NCBI GenBank assembly: GCA_015680685.1
Contig: MNCI01013908.1
Location: 1,262,294 to 1,326,293, forward strand
Length of the DNA stretch: 64,000 bases
Reading direction: 5' to 3'
Source: Gnetum montanum
Taxonomy: Eukaryota > Streptophyta > Gnetopsida > Gnetales > Gnetaceae
Made by a program: the position numbers and the translations under genes. Shown here one piece after another: positions 25,092 through 36,419 of the stretch. Every line of letters starts with the position of its first letter. Within the stretch, counting starts at the first letter, position 1. The notes below the pieces were generated by a model, which saw nothing but the letters and a program-made list of their open reading frames with translations, did no database searches and was not told the origin of the DNA.

Positions 25092-26901
25092 CTGAATGAA
25101 AACTCGTCCTCGAGTTCCTTACAATGATATCAGGTAGGTATGGGATTATTAGGGGAAATGGAACTAATGGGATGACATGTGAACGGTCTTTATTACAAGA
25201 CTTGACAAAAACTGGTGTTCATGACAACATGGGTGAACACCTTATTACAATGACATCAGGCCACAGTTGGCAGCTGAGAGAAAAGAGGAGAGAGAATAGA
25301 AGAGAAGAAGAGAGAAGAGTCTTGTTGCTGCCAACGCCTAGATTGCGCCTTTCGTTGTCCATCTGTAAGCGCATTATCAATTCCACTCCTTGCATGCTGC
25401 TTCAGCGCTGCTCCATTCCAAGTGTCTGCTCCAGATCCATTCCGTTGTTGTATGATGGCCATCTGCACCCACAACACAATCATATATTAGCAAGGGTAAT
25501 TGAATCATTAAGTAAATCATACCTTGCTTCGGTTTAGGTTCCTTGGCTAAGTTGTGGTATGGCTAATATGGATCTGGGAAAATGTAGATGATGACTACCG
25601 AAGGTATAGGGGTTAGGAAGAAAAACGAAAAAATCCGGGGCTTAGGATAAAAATCGAAAAATCAGGCCCCGTACCCCCATGACTAATCGCGAACCTCCGG
25701 TAGCGTTAGAATGGAGAGAGAAAAGGAATAGGAATGATAGGTAAAAAGGGACAACTATGGCATCGATAAAAAGGATGTCATGATGGAAATGAACAAAAAT
25801 GTTAATTAATTGCAAAATGTTAAGGAAAAGAAGTTAACTAATGTTCCAAATAGGAATGTCAGTGGGTCCTCCCCAAAGCAGGCTCATGCCCTTAATGCCC
25901 TGACAATCCCACATTCAAAGAGTCCGTGGGCTCTGGGAATGTCCTTTGGAACAAGAGTTAAAGTCTTAACCGTAAGAATTTACCAAAAAGAAAACAAAGC
26001 ATCAACCAAAGTATATACAATGATACAACCGGCAATGAGGTGAACAATGGAGAGAAGGATGGGAAGAAGAGAAGTGGAATGGAATCCCAAGAACAAGGTG
26101 GTGTACAGCCCCTTGTGTGTTTCATGATTAATGTGACTTGGCGAATCTCATTCCAACTCTGGCCTCAAACCAACCACTTCCAGTGACTTCGCATCAATGC
26201 AGTTGGTTAAATCATCCACTTGGGTAACAAGGATGCAACTTCGAGAAGCCACCACCATTCCGACGAAACAACAGAGAGAATGGGAAGCGAGAAGGGCCTT
26301 AGTTAGAGGGAACACTTTGGTTCCATAACCAGTGCTTGTAGCCCAAATTTATTCCGTCTAAGGGGTGTGCTTTGAATCCTCACTGTTAGCTTTTTAGCTT
26401 GTTCACTTTCTTTTTTTTTTCTTTTTTCATTTTTTTTCTTCTTTTTCTTGTTTTGTGTTTTTATGCGTGGGGACCACACCATGCAAAGACTTCTTTATTT
26501 TTATTGTCTCAGCTTCCGATTATTGGGTTACATCGGAACAGTAAGAAAACCCAAGAAGAAAACATCCAAGCACCCAAGTGAATGACCAACACAAGAGCAC
26601 CAAATTCTCTTGAAGTCACACCCATTTCAAATCCTTGAGTCCATCCTTAGTTTGAGAAATACCCATTCACAGGTTCATTAAAGTTCTTATTGGAAGGGAA
26701 CTGTACATTTCCAAGCCAAGGGAAACCATAGACTTGATGGATGGATGGATGAAGTGATCTCATTGCCTGCCATATCAAAAGAACATACCTTAGTATCAAC
26801 AATGAAACTTAAAGGTAAAAACCAAACATTAGCAATTAATGAAAAACAGTTCATCCCATCGGCCCGAACACTTATTGGGTGACAAATTTACATGATGGAT
26901 G

Positions 26902-26925
26902 ACACACACACACACACACACACAC
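26902..26925. repeat. (AC)n microsatellite
   Basis: An uninterrupted run of about 12 AC dinucleotides in the C 3' UTR, next to an A-rich repeat. Confidence 0.95.
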
Positions 26926-26945
26926 AAAAAGACAGAAAAAGATAA

Positions 26946-27078
26946 CTATGTTGTAAAACAAAAATAAGAAAAGTTAAAGAAATTTGTAAAACAAAAATTA
27001 GAAAAGTTAAAGAAATTGTAAAACAAAAACGTGAAAAACAAAAATGTTGTAAAACAAAAATGTGTAAAACAAAAACTG
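26946..27078 (-). repeat. GTAAAACAAAAA short tandem repeat
   Basis: Five or more copies of TGTAAAACAAAAA separated by short GAAAA/GTTAAAG spacers. M1 (590-735) and, as TTTTTGTTTTAC on the opposite strand, A and B have counterparts, so the repeat belongs to the family 1 3' UTR. Confidence 0.75.
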
Positions 27079-27190
27079 AAAAAGAACTGAGGACCCCATA
27101 TGACTGGCATAGGTGGCCATTTCCCCCATGACTGAGTTGTGAGGGAGAGATCCGAAGTAGTGAGCGCCTATTTGAATTTCTAAGCAGTGC

Positions 27191-30100
27191 CTAACTTCTC
27201 CAAATTGATGATCTTAAATTCAGGGTTGGAAGTTGGTGACGCTCACGTTCCAGTGTATCTATGCCACGGTTGTTGGCATGAGTTTCCTCAATTCGTTCCA
27301 TGCATATTTCTTTGCTCTTATGAGAAGCTGTCAACCACGGGGTGTCTACTTCTTCCTGTGTGGTTGCTACATACAGGCATCCTGGTTGCAGAGTTTCCTG
27401 GGCACACCTGTGACATGGAGACATTTCCTCCATGTCATCACCCGATGAATCACTGTATGTGATGCATGGAACTATCCTCTTCTCGATCTTTCCACATATG
27501 TTGATTTTAGAGATTTCCAAGGAAAGATCGCAGATCCTAAGGCATGCATCTACTGTGCTTAGCCATGCCCTTCCCATTATAATCGGGAATTCCCTTCATT
27601 TTTGTTAATATCGATCACTAGGAAATCCGCTGGGTAGGACCAACCACACACAGTGGTGATAACGTCCTCCACCAAACCCAATGGGATGGCAATGGACTGG
27701 TCTGCCAGCTCCAGTTGAATGTTGCTCTTCTTAAGTTGGGGCAGGTTCCAGGCGTGATACATCTTTCGCGAAATTAAGTTGACTCCGGAACCTGAGTCAA
27801 GAAGAGCTCGATGTGGCGCATTCCCAGCGATCTGCAAATGAATAAAGGGACTCCCAGGGTCAGTTAGTTTCCTGGGAAGGTGGCCTACCTTGATCCAGTC
27901 AGTTACGGTATGTGTTAGCATAACCGTATGCGTTACATTCCCTTGGACTGAAGGGTGCTCCGAAGTGTTAGTAGTTAGAGGCCTATACATATACCCGTCC
28001 GCTTGTTGTTGCGAGAGCCTATCCGGGCTCCTAGTTCTGAAAAAGGGTCTCCTTTTTGTACAGTTATCGCCAGAACTAGTGTCCGGTTGGATATTTACAC
28101 TCTGAATATTTACAGATCTCGCGGCGTGACGTTGCTGCGGTTGGGTAGGTAATTCCCCTTGCATTGTTGGAGCAGGAGGTGTTATGGGAACTACTTGAGG
28201 AAAAGGTGCGGGTGGAGTTAGAGGATGGACAGAATGTGGAATGTCTCCCGGAGGAGAAGGAGTCCTTCTGAAGTACTCCCGAGCGTAGTAGTGACGGCGT
28301 GGAGTGTGACTCATAGCGTCACCTGGAGAAACTGGCTGCTGCACATAATAACCATAAGGATCAGGCTGCCGGTAAGGGTATCGATGTGTTGGCTGTGGCA
28401 TCCCCCATGACTGTGGGTATTGCCACTGCTGATGTTGCTCGATGGGCTGCGGAGGTGTTCCACTTGGATAATACGTCAAGGGTTGGTGGAACTGCCTCGG
28501 GTTACCTTGTGGATAAGGTAACCTTCTGGGTGTTTGCCGTTGATTAAGTCTTGGATTTAATGCATACACCCCAGACTCCTGCAGATGTGAGATGATTGGA
28601 CAACATCCCTTAGGATGGTCATAATAGCAGACCTCACATCCACCGTCATTGTCTGAATCAGAATTTTCAGCCTCATCGGAGTTAGAGATTTTTCCCTTAC
28701 CCTTGTTATGTGCAGGGTTAAAGTTTCTCCGCATGTTCTTGCTTTTATCACTACTTTGCTCATCCTTAGACTCTTCTACTATTTTCAGGACTGTTTCTAT
28801 TCGTGAGTCTAAGGAATCCCACATTTGGTCTACCTTAGCCGATACCTCCGTTGTTAACTTTTGGATCGGCACAGTTTTCCTGTTCACCAACTCTTCGAGT
28901 GGTGACTCATCCTCCTCATCACAGAATTTCACTCCCTTCTTACGAAGGGAGGGATCACGGTTGTATTCCTCCGCACTTTCTCTTTTCCGTAGCTCACCCT
29001 CTTCTTGCGCTACTTGTTCCAACAATACTTCAACTTCATGGGCTCTTAGTTGGGAGAGTCTCCCTTGGGCGTAAGTCCCAAGAGTTCTTCTCGTTTCATT
29101 TCGTAGCCCATCCACGAGGTGGCGAAGTTGATCCCGCTTAGCGTACCCATGGCCCGGGCAACGATGTAGCAATGTGTAGTAACGGGCCATGGCAGCATCC
29201 AAGGATTCATGAGCTCCTTGTTTCCAGCCTTGGATCTGCTTACGCAAGTTAGACACTCTGGAGTACGTTTGATATTTGTTGTTGAACAATTCGAGCATCG
29301 TACTCCACCTCCTGATGGTTTCCGGTTCTAAGGACCGGTACCAGCTTTCCGCTTCTTTAGTGAGTGTCCTTGGGAACAACTTGAGTTTCTGCCACTCATT
29401 GTCTATGTTCTGCAAGGCACAGGCGTCGTGGAATGCCTGTAAATGATGTTGAGGATCAGCGTTGTATCCCCCTTCAAAACGTGGGATATTATTTATATCC
29501 AAACGCTTGATCCTACTGTCTTTCAAATGCCTTGTGGGAATCCTAACTGCCTCTCTAATGTCAAGCATACTTCGGGTTGCGAATAGGGGTTCGTCATGAT
29601 CATCTCTTTCATGACGTCTGTGATGTCTACGTTGTGGTTCCCTATTCTCCCTACGTCCTTGTCCTTGTCCTAACTCCTCTCGACCTTCTTGTCGAGGCAT
29701 TTCATCTCTTCTACCTTTACTTTCCGCGTTATGCTCATGGTGGCTGCGCCCAGATGTGGAAGGAGAGGGTGAATGATGTGATGAAGGGGAAGAAGAAGGG
29801 GATCCATCACCATGGTGATGTTTCTTGCCTTCTCTTCGGCTGCTTCGGCCCCGATCGTTGTGACGATCAACGAGTCCGTCATTAGTGCGAGTGATTGTTC
29901 CTGCCGTGAACAGCTGGTGCTCACGGGGATCAGAGCCTGGAATATGTATCGTTGATCTAAGGCCCTGATGCCTAACCTCTTCACTAGAGTGAGGAGGAGG
30001 AACATCATTTTCTAAGAAACCCATCGTGAGGGGTTCCTCTTCTCCTATTTCACTAATGACGTGGGGAACCTTGCCCTTCAATAGTGAATGTTGGCTCTCC

Positions 30101-30448
30101 TGCCTTGCATCCCGAATACGTTGGGCGTTTGTGGGATGATAATCCCTTGTGTCATAATCATCCAAAACGTATTCAGCAAGCAGCTCATGCATGCCATACT
30201 GTACCAAAGCACGGGAAAGCATGTTGGGAGCGGATCGATCTGGGGGTAACACGATGTTACCTTGCATGTCTCTCCACCGCAGTTGCTCATCTTGATGGAA
30301 AACAAAGGTAAAATCTGGCACATACTCATCGGGATGAGTATATGTAACCTTAGCCTGTTGAGGACATGGTTGATCTCAGCTATGCGTATGATGGTGACTT
30401 TCTCCTGTATGGTCCTTAGGTGAGTTGATTTCGTGAGAAGAAGTCATT
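27191..30448 (-). CDS. gag-protease polyprotein of C, nearly intact
   Basis: Gag builds the virus-like particle; the aspartic protease processes it. The main open frame (27577-30321) has 914 codons. It has an N-terminal HQDEQLRWRDMQGNIVLP region, then a Ser/His/Arg-rich linker at about residues 150-245. The retrotransposon gag core is at about 275-430 (PQHHLQAFHDA, WYRSL). A Cys/His cluster CEVCYYDHPKGCC lies near residue 565, a Pro/Gln-rich stretch at 600-760, and the protease active site LLDSGSGVNLIS near 840. The family start is probably ATG 30448: the frame is open upstream except for one TGA near 30380. A small indel near 27590 shifts the protease tail (IMGRAWLSTVDA) into a second frame that ends at 27191. 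No RT follows. Confidence 0.88.
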
Positions 30449-30594
30449 TTTATTGGTGCGCTAATTTCACCGTTATTATTTTGTTCTATATTAACTGATT
30501 AACCCTAAGGTTCGTTTTAAGCTCACAACGATGTGAGTGATATCCCTTATGTTAAATTGACGAAAAAACACTTAGTCCCCGGCAACGGCGCCAA
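30449..30594 (-). promoter_or_regulatory. leader of C with perfect tRNA-Asp primer binding site
   Basis: The plus strand at 30577-30593 reads ccccggcaacggcgcca, the exact 3' end (with CCA) of plant tRNA-Asp(GTC). It is one base from the 5' LTR. This is the standard position for priming minus-strand cDNA, and the same tRNA is used by Athila-type plant elements. Confidence 0.92.
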
Positions 30595-31609
30595 TGATGA
30601 GTGGCGAGGTACCCCTACACTCAACCATACGAAACGAGCGTACACGCGCGATCCGGTCGAACTCCGCAGACTAAATGCCTTAACGCCACAAGAAACACTT
30701 GGGGTTAATCGTTCGTTGTCTTCCCAGGCTTGCTTGTAAGTGTCACGGTGTATGGTTAAGCAAGTCTGAGGTATGTGATTTTTTTGGTATTGTTGGCTTA
30801 TCTTCTATGCTACCAGGAGAAGGGTTGAGAAAACTAAACTAACTCTAACTAAGATCTAAGTCTAATTTAACTAGCGTCAGCATCCGTTCCCACTTACTGG
30901 ACACACCCTGAACTATGCAACTGCAGCTTACCAAACGCTAATCGTTACTGGGATCACCGCACGTAACGCAAGTGCTCGAAGTGGTCGTACTGAGGCACCT
31001 ATTTAGCCTACGTGTGATAAGCAGCCGATTCCTTAGCCAGCCGTACACACCCGTGGGTGCTCGTAACTAAGTCGTACTTATCACACGATCTAGCCTAGCA
31101 ATGAGCAGCCGATTCCTCAACTAGCCGTGCACATCGGACCCGGGAGTTACCAAGCGCAGAATCTTGGAATACGCTACTAGGTTACCAAGCATCCAATGCT
31201 CGTAATTGAGTCGTACTCATGCATTGCGTCAAGCAGCCGATTCCTTGACTAGCCGTACATGTCCGTAGATGCTCGTAATCAAGTCATACTTGAACGCACT
31301 AGGAAAGCAGGAAATAAAAGCAATAAAACCATGTACTGCAAGGTTTATCCAATCAAGTTCGTCTTTATTGCCATACACAACTTGGGTTCAGGTTACAAGC
31401 TGCTCGAATAAAGAGCCGTTCACTCTAGGACTCCTACTGCGGGCACATGGGGAAAAATTCTAACTCTGGAGTGATCAATCTGCCAGAGCTTCACTACACT
31501 AGCTAGGATTGGGAAATGAAGGGAGTGCGGCCTCTTATTTATAGAAATGGAAGCGTGATGCGATATCGCGTACGCGATATCGCGGCCTAGTGTAAACCGT
31601 GTCTCATCA
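30595..31609 (-). repeat. 5' LTR of element C
   Basis: 1015 bp with the same ends as the 3' LTR. TATAAAT on the minus strand is at 31543-31537. Upstream of it are two abutting GCGATATCGC copies (31560-31583) joined by a GTAC centre. The AGCAGCCGATTCCT repeat occurs at 31020, 31104 and 31232. Confidence 0.93.
31560..31583. promoter_or_regulatory. 24-bp perfect palindrome in U3 of C
   Basis: Two GCGATATCGC units fused around GTAC form a perfect 24-nt palindrome next to the TATA box. The 3' LTR has one unit. Decayed versions occur at 5130-5190 in M1 and as gatattggatatt/caatatcgc in the B LTRs. It is possibly a protein-binding element of the promoter; its function is inferred from position only. 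Confidence 0.5.
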
Positions 31610-32750
31610 CCTGGCCATGGTTATTCTCAACTAGATCAACTTCATCATAGTGTAGATGGGCTTTAATCTAAAACAAGAAGAACCCTTTGCATCTATGCCC
31701 AAGGGTAACTATCAAAATTAAGAATCCATTAGATTCCAAGATTGATTGACCATGTAGCTAAAGAAGAAGATGAATTGAGAAACCAATAAAGTGTAGAACA
31801 GTATAATTACAATCCTTCCATTTACAAGAGGGAGGTTCGATTTTGTGATAGTGAGGAAGAATTAGCACTTGATGAGGTGGTGAATAGGAAAGCCTTTCTA
31901 CTTCAAAAATTTCAATATGAAATTATGACCCAGTTGGATTAGTTATGCGACTCCTTGGATAGCTATCCTAAAAATTGCTGAAGAGTCCAAAGAATGAGAT
32001 AGTGATCGTGAGCACAAAAGGGGTAAGGAAGTTGAACATGCCTATCAAAGAGGTAAGGGCAATATTGCTGCAATAGAAAAAGTTATAGAAAGTAAATCAG
32101 ATGATGATGGTGGATGTAATGTCTACTAGTATGAACATCCTAAGGGATGTTTTCCCATAGTGTCACACTTACAAGAATCTAAGATGTGTGCTTTGCATCC
32201 ACGACTAGCACAAAGGCAAATATCTAGATGATTACCTTATCCTCAAGGTAATCCTAGGTAGTTCCACTAGCAACAACAATATTATCCAAGTGAAACTCCA
32301 TCACAATCATATGAGCAATATCAATAATGGTAGAAACCAAAGTCATCGATGCTAGCACCACAAAGGCAACAATACCTTTACTGACTTACGTTCCGCAACC
32401 CTTGTCTCTGTCTGACTCCTATAGTCACGTTTCTACTTTCCATCCTCACTACCATCTTTCTGATTATCATTGAACTCATTCTTCACATGCAAGAAGGGAT
32501 ACCACCTCTTACCCTTATACTCCTCCTATTCTTGTACTTCTTACTCCTCTCTCAGAATAGCTACCACCTACTCCACCTATGTAAAGTAAAATCCCAAATC
32601 AACTACAACAACGCAATGCTATGAAGGCCATTAATCTACAACCAATTTATCAACCTAGTGATTCGGATACTTGATCAAATAAATGACCTTTCTTCAGATC
32701 ATGTAGTCCGCCTAGGCCCTCAAATACACCTACAATTGAAAATCCTATTC
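31610..32750 (+). pseudogene. gag of element B, second part
   Basis: Resumes at the cctgg duplication with PGHGY...QLDQLHHSVDGL, followed by VAKEEDELRNQ, VRFCDSEEELALDEVVNRK (about 31840-31890), a decayed YEHPKGC Cys/His cluster near 32130-32150, and the Pro/Gln-rich stretch before protease. It has many stops and frame changes. Confidence 0.82.
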
Positions 32751-32752
32751 CT

Positions 32753-33601
32753 TTGTCTTCCTCTGCATCAAATTTCTTCAAGTCTAGTTCAAAGCAAACA
32801 TCACCCAGGATCCATACTATGATGTTTACTCAGGTCATATTTGATTGGATCCATCCTAGAAACCTTCCTAAAGAGTTAGAAGATTCTAGAAGACCTTTAA
32901 TTTATTTGCAAATTACTGGGAATGAACCATGTAAGGCTCTTCTTGATTCCAATTCTAATGTCAACCTAATCTCCCATGAGATGTATACTACACTGAACCT
33001 ACGTCCTTTAAAGAAGAGCAATATTAGATTAGAATTAGCATACCAGTCCATCACTGTTCCATTGGGATTGGTAGAAGACATTGTGACCACCATCTATGCA
33101 TGTTCTTACCCTACTAATTTCCTATTAATCAAGATAGAGAACTGCAAAGGGTACTTCCCAATCATCATAGAAAGAACATGGCTAAGCACCATTGATGCAA
33201 CAATGGGCATCAAAGATTGTTCCCTAGAAATATCCAAAGAAAATGCATTTAGAAAGATCAAGAAGAAGCAACTTCCATGTATCATATATAGTGATACAAG
33301 GTGCAATTTTGTACAAAAATTCTAGGTAATGAAACACACATCCATCTCCACATGCAATCAATGTGCACCAGAAGTAGAAATTCAAATGTGTCTATACCTA
33401 GTAGCCACAAAACAACAGGGCACCCAATGGCTGACCACTAATTCTGAGAGTAGCACACTTTGCATGGAACAAACTAAGATCCTGAAATGTGCATATGTCA
33501 CAGGCATAGATGAATTAGAGAAAGTTCATGACCAACTCTCTGATAATGCAAATGATGATACCTATTGGGGAGAGTTGGAAATTCTTGAAAACTTCAAGTA
33601 A
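32753..33601 (+). pseudogene. aspartic protease relic of element B
   Basis: An open stretch of 190 codons (32753-33325) and a following frame (33329-33601). The protease core is KALLDSNSNVNLISHEMY near 32935-32985: the catalytic D-S-G triad reads D-S-N, so it is catalytically dead. The C-terminal FPIIIERTWLSTIDA matches FPIIMGRAW of M1. The linker EILENFK precedes RT, just where M1 and C have lost their pol. Confidence 0.85.
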
Positions 33602-34470
33602 GAGCCCCTTAAACCAAAAATGCTACTAGCCGGCATGGAATATGTGTTCTTAAAAATGGAGAGCCAATCATAATCAATGGAAATCTTGCTTCAAAATAGA
33701 AAAAGATGCTATTAAACATGGTTTAAAATTGGTCAAAAACCTTTATATGGTCATATCCTAAACTCACAAGGATTGATCCTAGGATATGCTAATATCACAT
33801 CAATGCTGACCCAGCCTTGAGGCCAAAGAGATAACCACAAAGGAAATTGAACAGCAAACTAAAGAAAATTGTCAATAAGGAAATTGAACTCCTTAAGGTG
33901 GGGTTCATTTATCCCATTATGGATAGTGAGTGGGTTTGTCCACTTATTATTGTACCCAAGAAAGATGGTAAGTGGTGGGTTTGCATCGATTTTCAACTGC
34001 TAAATATGGTAGCATTCAAGGACCACTTTCTATTGCCATTCATTGATCAGGTATTAAACATAATATCTAGGCATTACTACTACAATTTTCTGGAAGGTTA
34101 TGGTGGCTATAACCAAATCCAAATCATGCTAGAGAACCAAGCCAAAAAAACCTTCATAAGTCCCTAGGGGACTTTTGCATTTCACAAGATGCCTTTTGGT
34201 CTATGTAATGCCCTTGATACATTTTAATGCCTAGTCCTAAGCATTTTTCAACAACAAATTGGTAGTGGTGTGGACGTCTTCATGGATGATTGCTCCACCT
34301 ATAGAGCTACATTTGAGCAAGTGTTAAAATGATGTGTTAAAACAAATATGTGACTCAATTGGCAAAAGATTCACCTGATGGTCTATGAGGGCATTGTATT
34401 GGGGCACAAAATATCACAAGTAGGAATTGAGGTCAACCCTAATAAAATAAGGATCATCCATTGAATAACC
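33602..34470 (+). pseudogene. reverse transcriptase relic of element B
   Basis: Frame 33847-34167 shows EIELLKVGFIYPIMDSEWVCP, VPKKDGKWWVCIDFQLLN and FLEGYGGYNQI. After a stop, FHKMPFGLCNA (about 34180) and the catalytic VFMDD (about 34275-34290) follow, then VLGHKIS. Order and spacing are normal for Ty3/gypsy RT. It is inactive because of repeated stops. Confidence 0.85.
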
Positions 34471-35230
34471 TATCAACCAAAAGTTATTAAAGATGTTCAA
34501 TCATCCCTTGGGCATACTGGCTACTACTGGTGATTCATAGAGAATTTCTCTAAGATTGCAAAACTATTGGTGGATTTGACAAAGAAAGATGCTCTATTTC
34601 TCTAGACTGTGGAGTGTGAACAAGCATTCCAATAGCTAAAAGAGAAACTTATAGAAACTCCAATTGTATAAGCACCCAACTAGTCCAAACCATTTCATGT
34701 TATGATGGATGCATCAAATTATGCATTAGGAATTTTGCTTATGTAGATGGATGATAAGAAAACCATATTACATCCACTACATTAGTCGAAGCATTGTGGG
34801 TAAACAATTGAACTACACCACTACAAAAAAAGAACTGATGGCAATGGTGTTTTCTCTAGAAAAGTTTAGGCATTATGTGCTTGGATACAAAGTGTTTTTG
34901 CACATAGACTATAGTTCCATCCACTTTCTGATGAATAAGCCAATAGTAAGCCCTTGTGTCATACGGTGCCTGGTGATCTTATAGGAATTTCACCTTGTAA
35001 TGGTAGATAGAAAGGGCACTGATAATGTGGTTGTTGACCACTTGTCTTGGTTACAATGGGACAACAAAGAAGAGGAGAACCCACTATCTAATATGTTTCC
35101 TAATAAACTCCTCTTTTCTATGGCTATAATTGAACAACTTCCCAATGAGCCTAATTGGTATGATGGCATTCTCACCTATCTTCTCACCCAAGAAATGTCA
35201 CAAGGGTTGGCCACTAGAAGAAACAAAAGT
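34471..35230 (+). pseudogene. RNase H relic and linker of element B
   Basis: After the RT connection (EQAFQ-LKEKL near 34620), MMDASNYALGILL at about 34700 is the first-Asp strand of gypsy RNase H. It is followed by NYTTTKKELMAMVFSLEKFRHYVLG (34808-34890). The segment to 35230 (DRKGTDNVVVDHLSWLQ) is the RNase H-integrase tether typical of plant Ty3/gypsy elements. Broken by stops. Confidence 0.82.
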
Positions 35231-36419
35231 TTCTTCACTAGGTAAAATGCCTCATGGAGATCAACAGACACCTCTATAAGATGTGTGCTGATGGCCTAGT
35301 TCATTGGTGTGTCCCTAATGTTGATCAATTGCACATTCTCCAAGATGCTCATGAAGGTCCTTGTGGGGGCCACTATACTAGGAGACACACTACCATTAAA
35401 ATCTTGGTGGCAGGGTACTATTAGCCAACCATTTTCAAGGATGCTCATCAATATGTCCACTCTTGTGAATTTTGCCAATGAGATGATGGAATGACTACTT
35501 GAATGGATGGACCTCAATAATGGATTCAACCACCAGAATCCTTCAACATCTAGGACATTGATTTCATGGGTCCCATCATACCTATGTCAAATGGAAAGAG
35601 ATACATCATACTCACTATTGACTATTGTACGAAATGGGTAGAAGCAGCAAGCATCACTAACTATACATCTTCTACTACTACTCAATTTGTACAAAAAAAT
35701 TTTGTAAATAAGTTTGGTATGCCACATGCATTAATTTCTCATAATTGAACTCAATTTATAGGCACTACCTTTTGGAAGCTCATGCAATGCCTAGCGGTTG
35801 AACATAAACTCACAACATCGTACCACCCCCAAGCCAATGGTCAAGCTAAGGTTACCAATAGGAAAATCACAAAGATTCTAATAAGAACTATTAACAAATA
35901 TAGAAAAGATTAAAGCATGAAACTCAATGATGCCCTTTTGGCCTACTGCTCAACATGGAAACTTCCTATAAGCTAGTCTCCCTATGAGCTTGTGTTCAGA
36001 AAATTACTAACACTTCCTATTCAATATGAGCTCTATACACTTTCAACATCCTATGACCTCAACTTTGACTTGATTCTAGAACAAAAATAAAGACTAATGA
36101 ATCTCAACTTGTTAGATAAAAATCAATTGGTGGCTCTATCATCTAATGAGTTGCACAAAAAGTGTCATGACCTTAAAATCAAGAAAGTGAAACTTCAACT
36201 AGGTGACAAGGTTCTCTACTAGAACCCCACACACATACCTAAATGAACTAAGTTCCAAATATTGAAGAAAATACCTTATATAATTTATGAAAATTTTTCT
36301 TTTGGAGACATGATGATCTACACACCTAAGAGCCCAAACAAGAAACAACTGGTTAACATACAACAAGTTAAACCTTTTCACAAGCGTAAGCTAGCAAATA
36401 TAATAAACATCTTGATGGA
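35231..36419 (+). pseudogene. integrase relic of element B
   Basis: HHCC zinc domain at about 35345-35478 (DAHEGPCGGHY...VHSCEFCQ), core start IDFMGPI (35560) with DYCTKWVEAASITNYTSSTTTQFV, a region matching FIGTTFWKLM (35760), SYHPQANGQAKVTNR (about 35820-35865) and a C-terminal LGDKVLY tail near 36200. It is the full-length counterpart of A 5199-6440. Several stops. Confidence 0.85.

Larger units (their letters stand above)
25092..27190 (-). other. 3' UTR of element C with A-rich repeats
   Basis: No recognised gene. The open frame 25124-25537 (plus) has no recognisable motif and lies in a part of the UTR with no counterpart seen in A or B. From about 26250 rightward it matches M1 1-910 and the reversed 3' UTRs of A and B. 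It holds an (AC)12 microsatellite (26902-26925) and TTGTAAAACAAAAA repeats (26946-27078). The junction to protease near 27150-27190 is where the pol genes have been lost. Confidence 0.7.
24076..31609 (-). mobile_element. C: complete non-autonomous Ty3/gypsy family 1 element (gag-pro only)
   Basis: A 7.5-kb element with LTRs 24076-25080 and 30595-31609, 5-bp duplication cctgg, perfect tRNA-Asp primer site (30577-30593) and polypurine tract (25081-25091). It encodes gag and protease only; RT, RNase H and integrase are absent, and a 2.1-kb 3' UTR follows. By eye I count about 34 substitutions between the two LTRs over about 1,000 bp, many of them at CpG, so it is the youngest insertion here. It sits inside the gag of a related element (B). 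It resembles TR-GAG-type non-autonomous elements that depend on a partner for pol. Confidence 0.93.

Noticed and set aside
25124-25537. A 137-codon plus-strand gene in the C 3' UTR
   Set aside because: No motif, Arg/Glu-rich low-complexity part, not seen in sister UTRs; likely chance.
28649-29141. Plus-strand ORFs of 141 and 96 codons opposite C gag
   Set aside because: Antisense shadows of the 914-codon gag-pro frame with Ser-rich composition.
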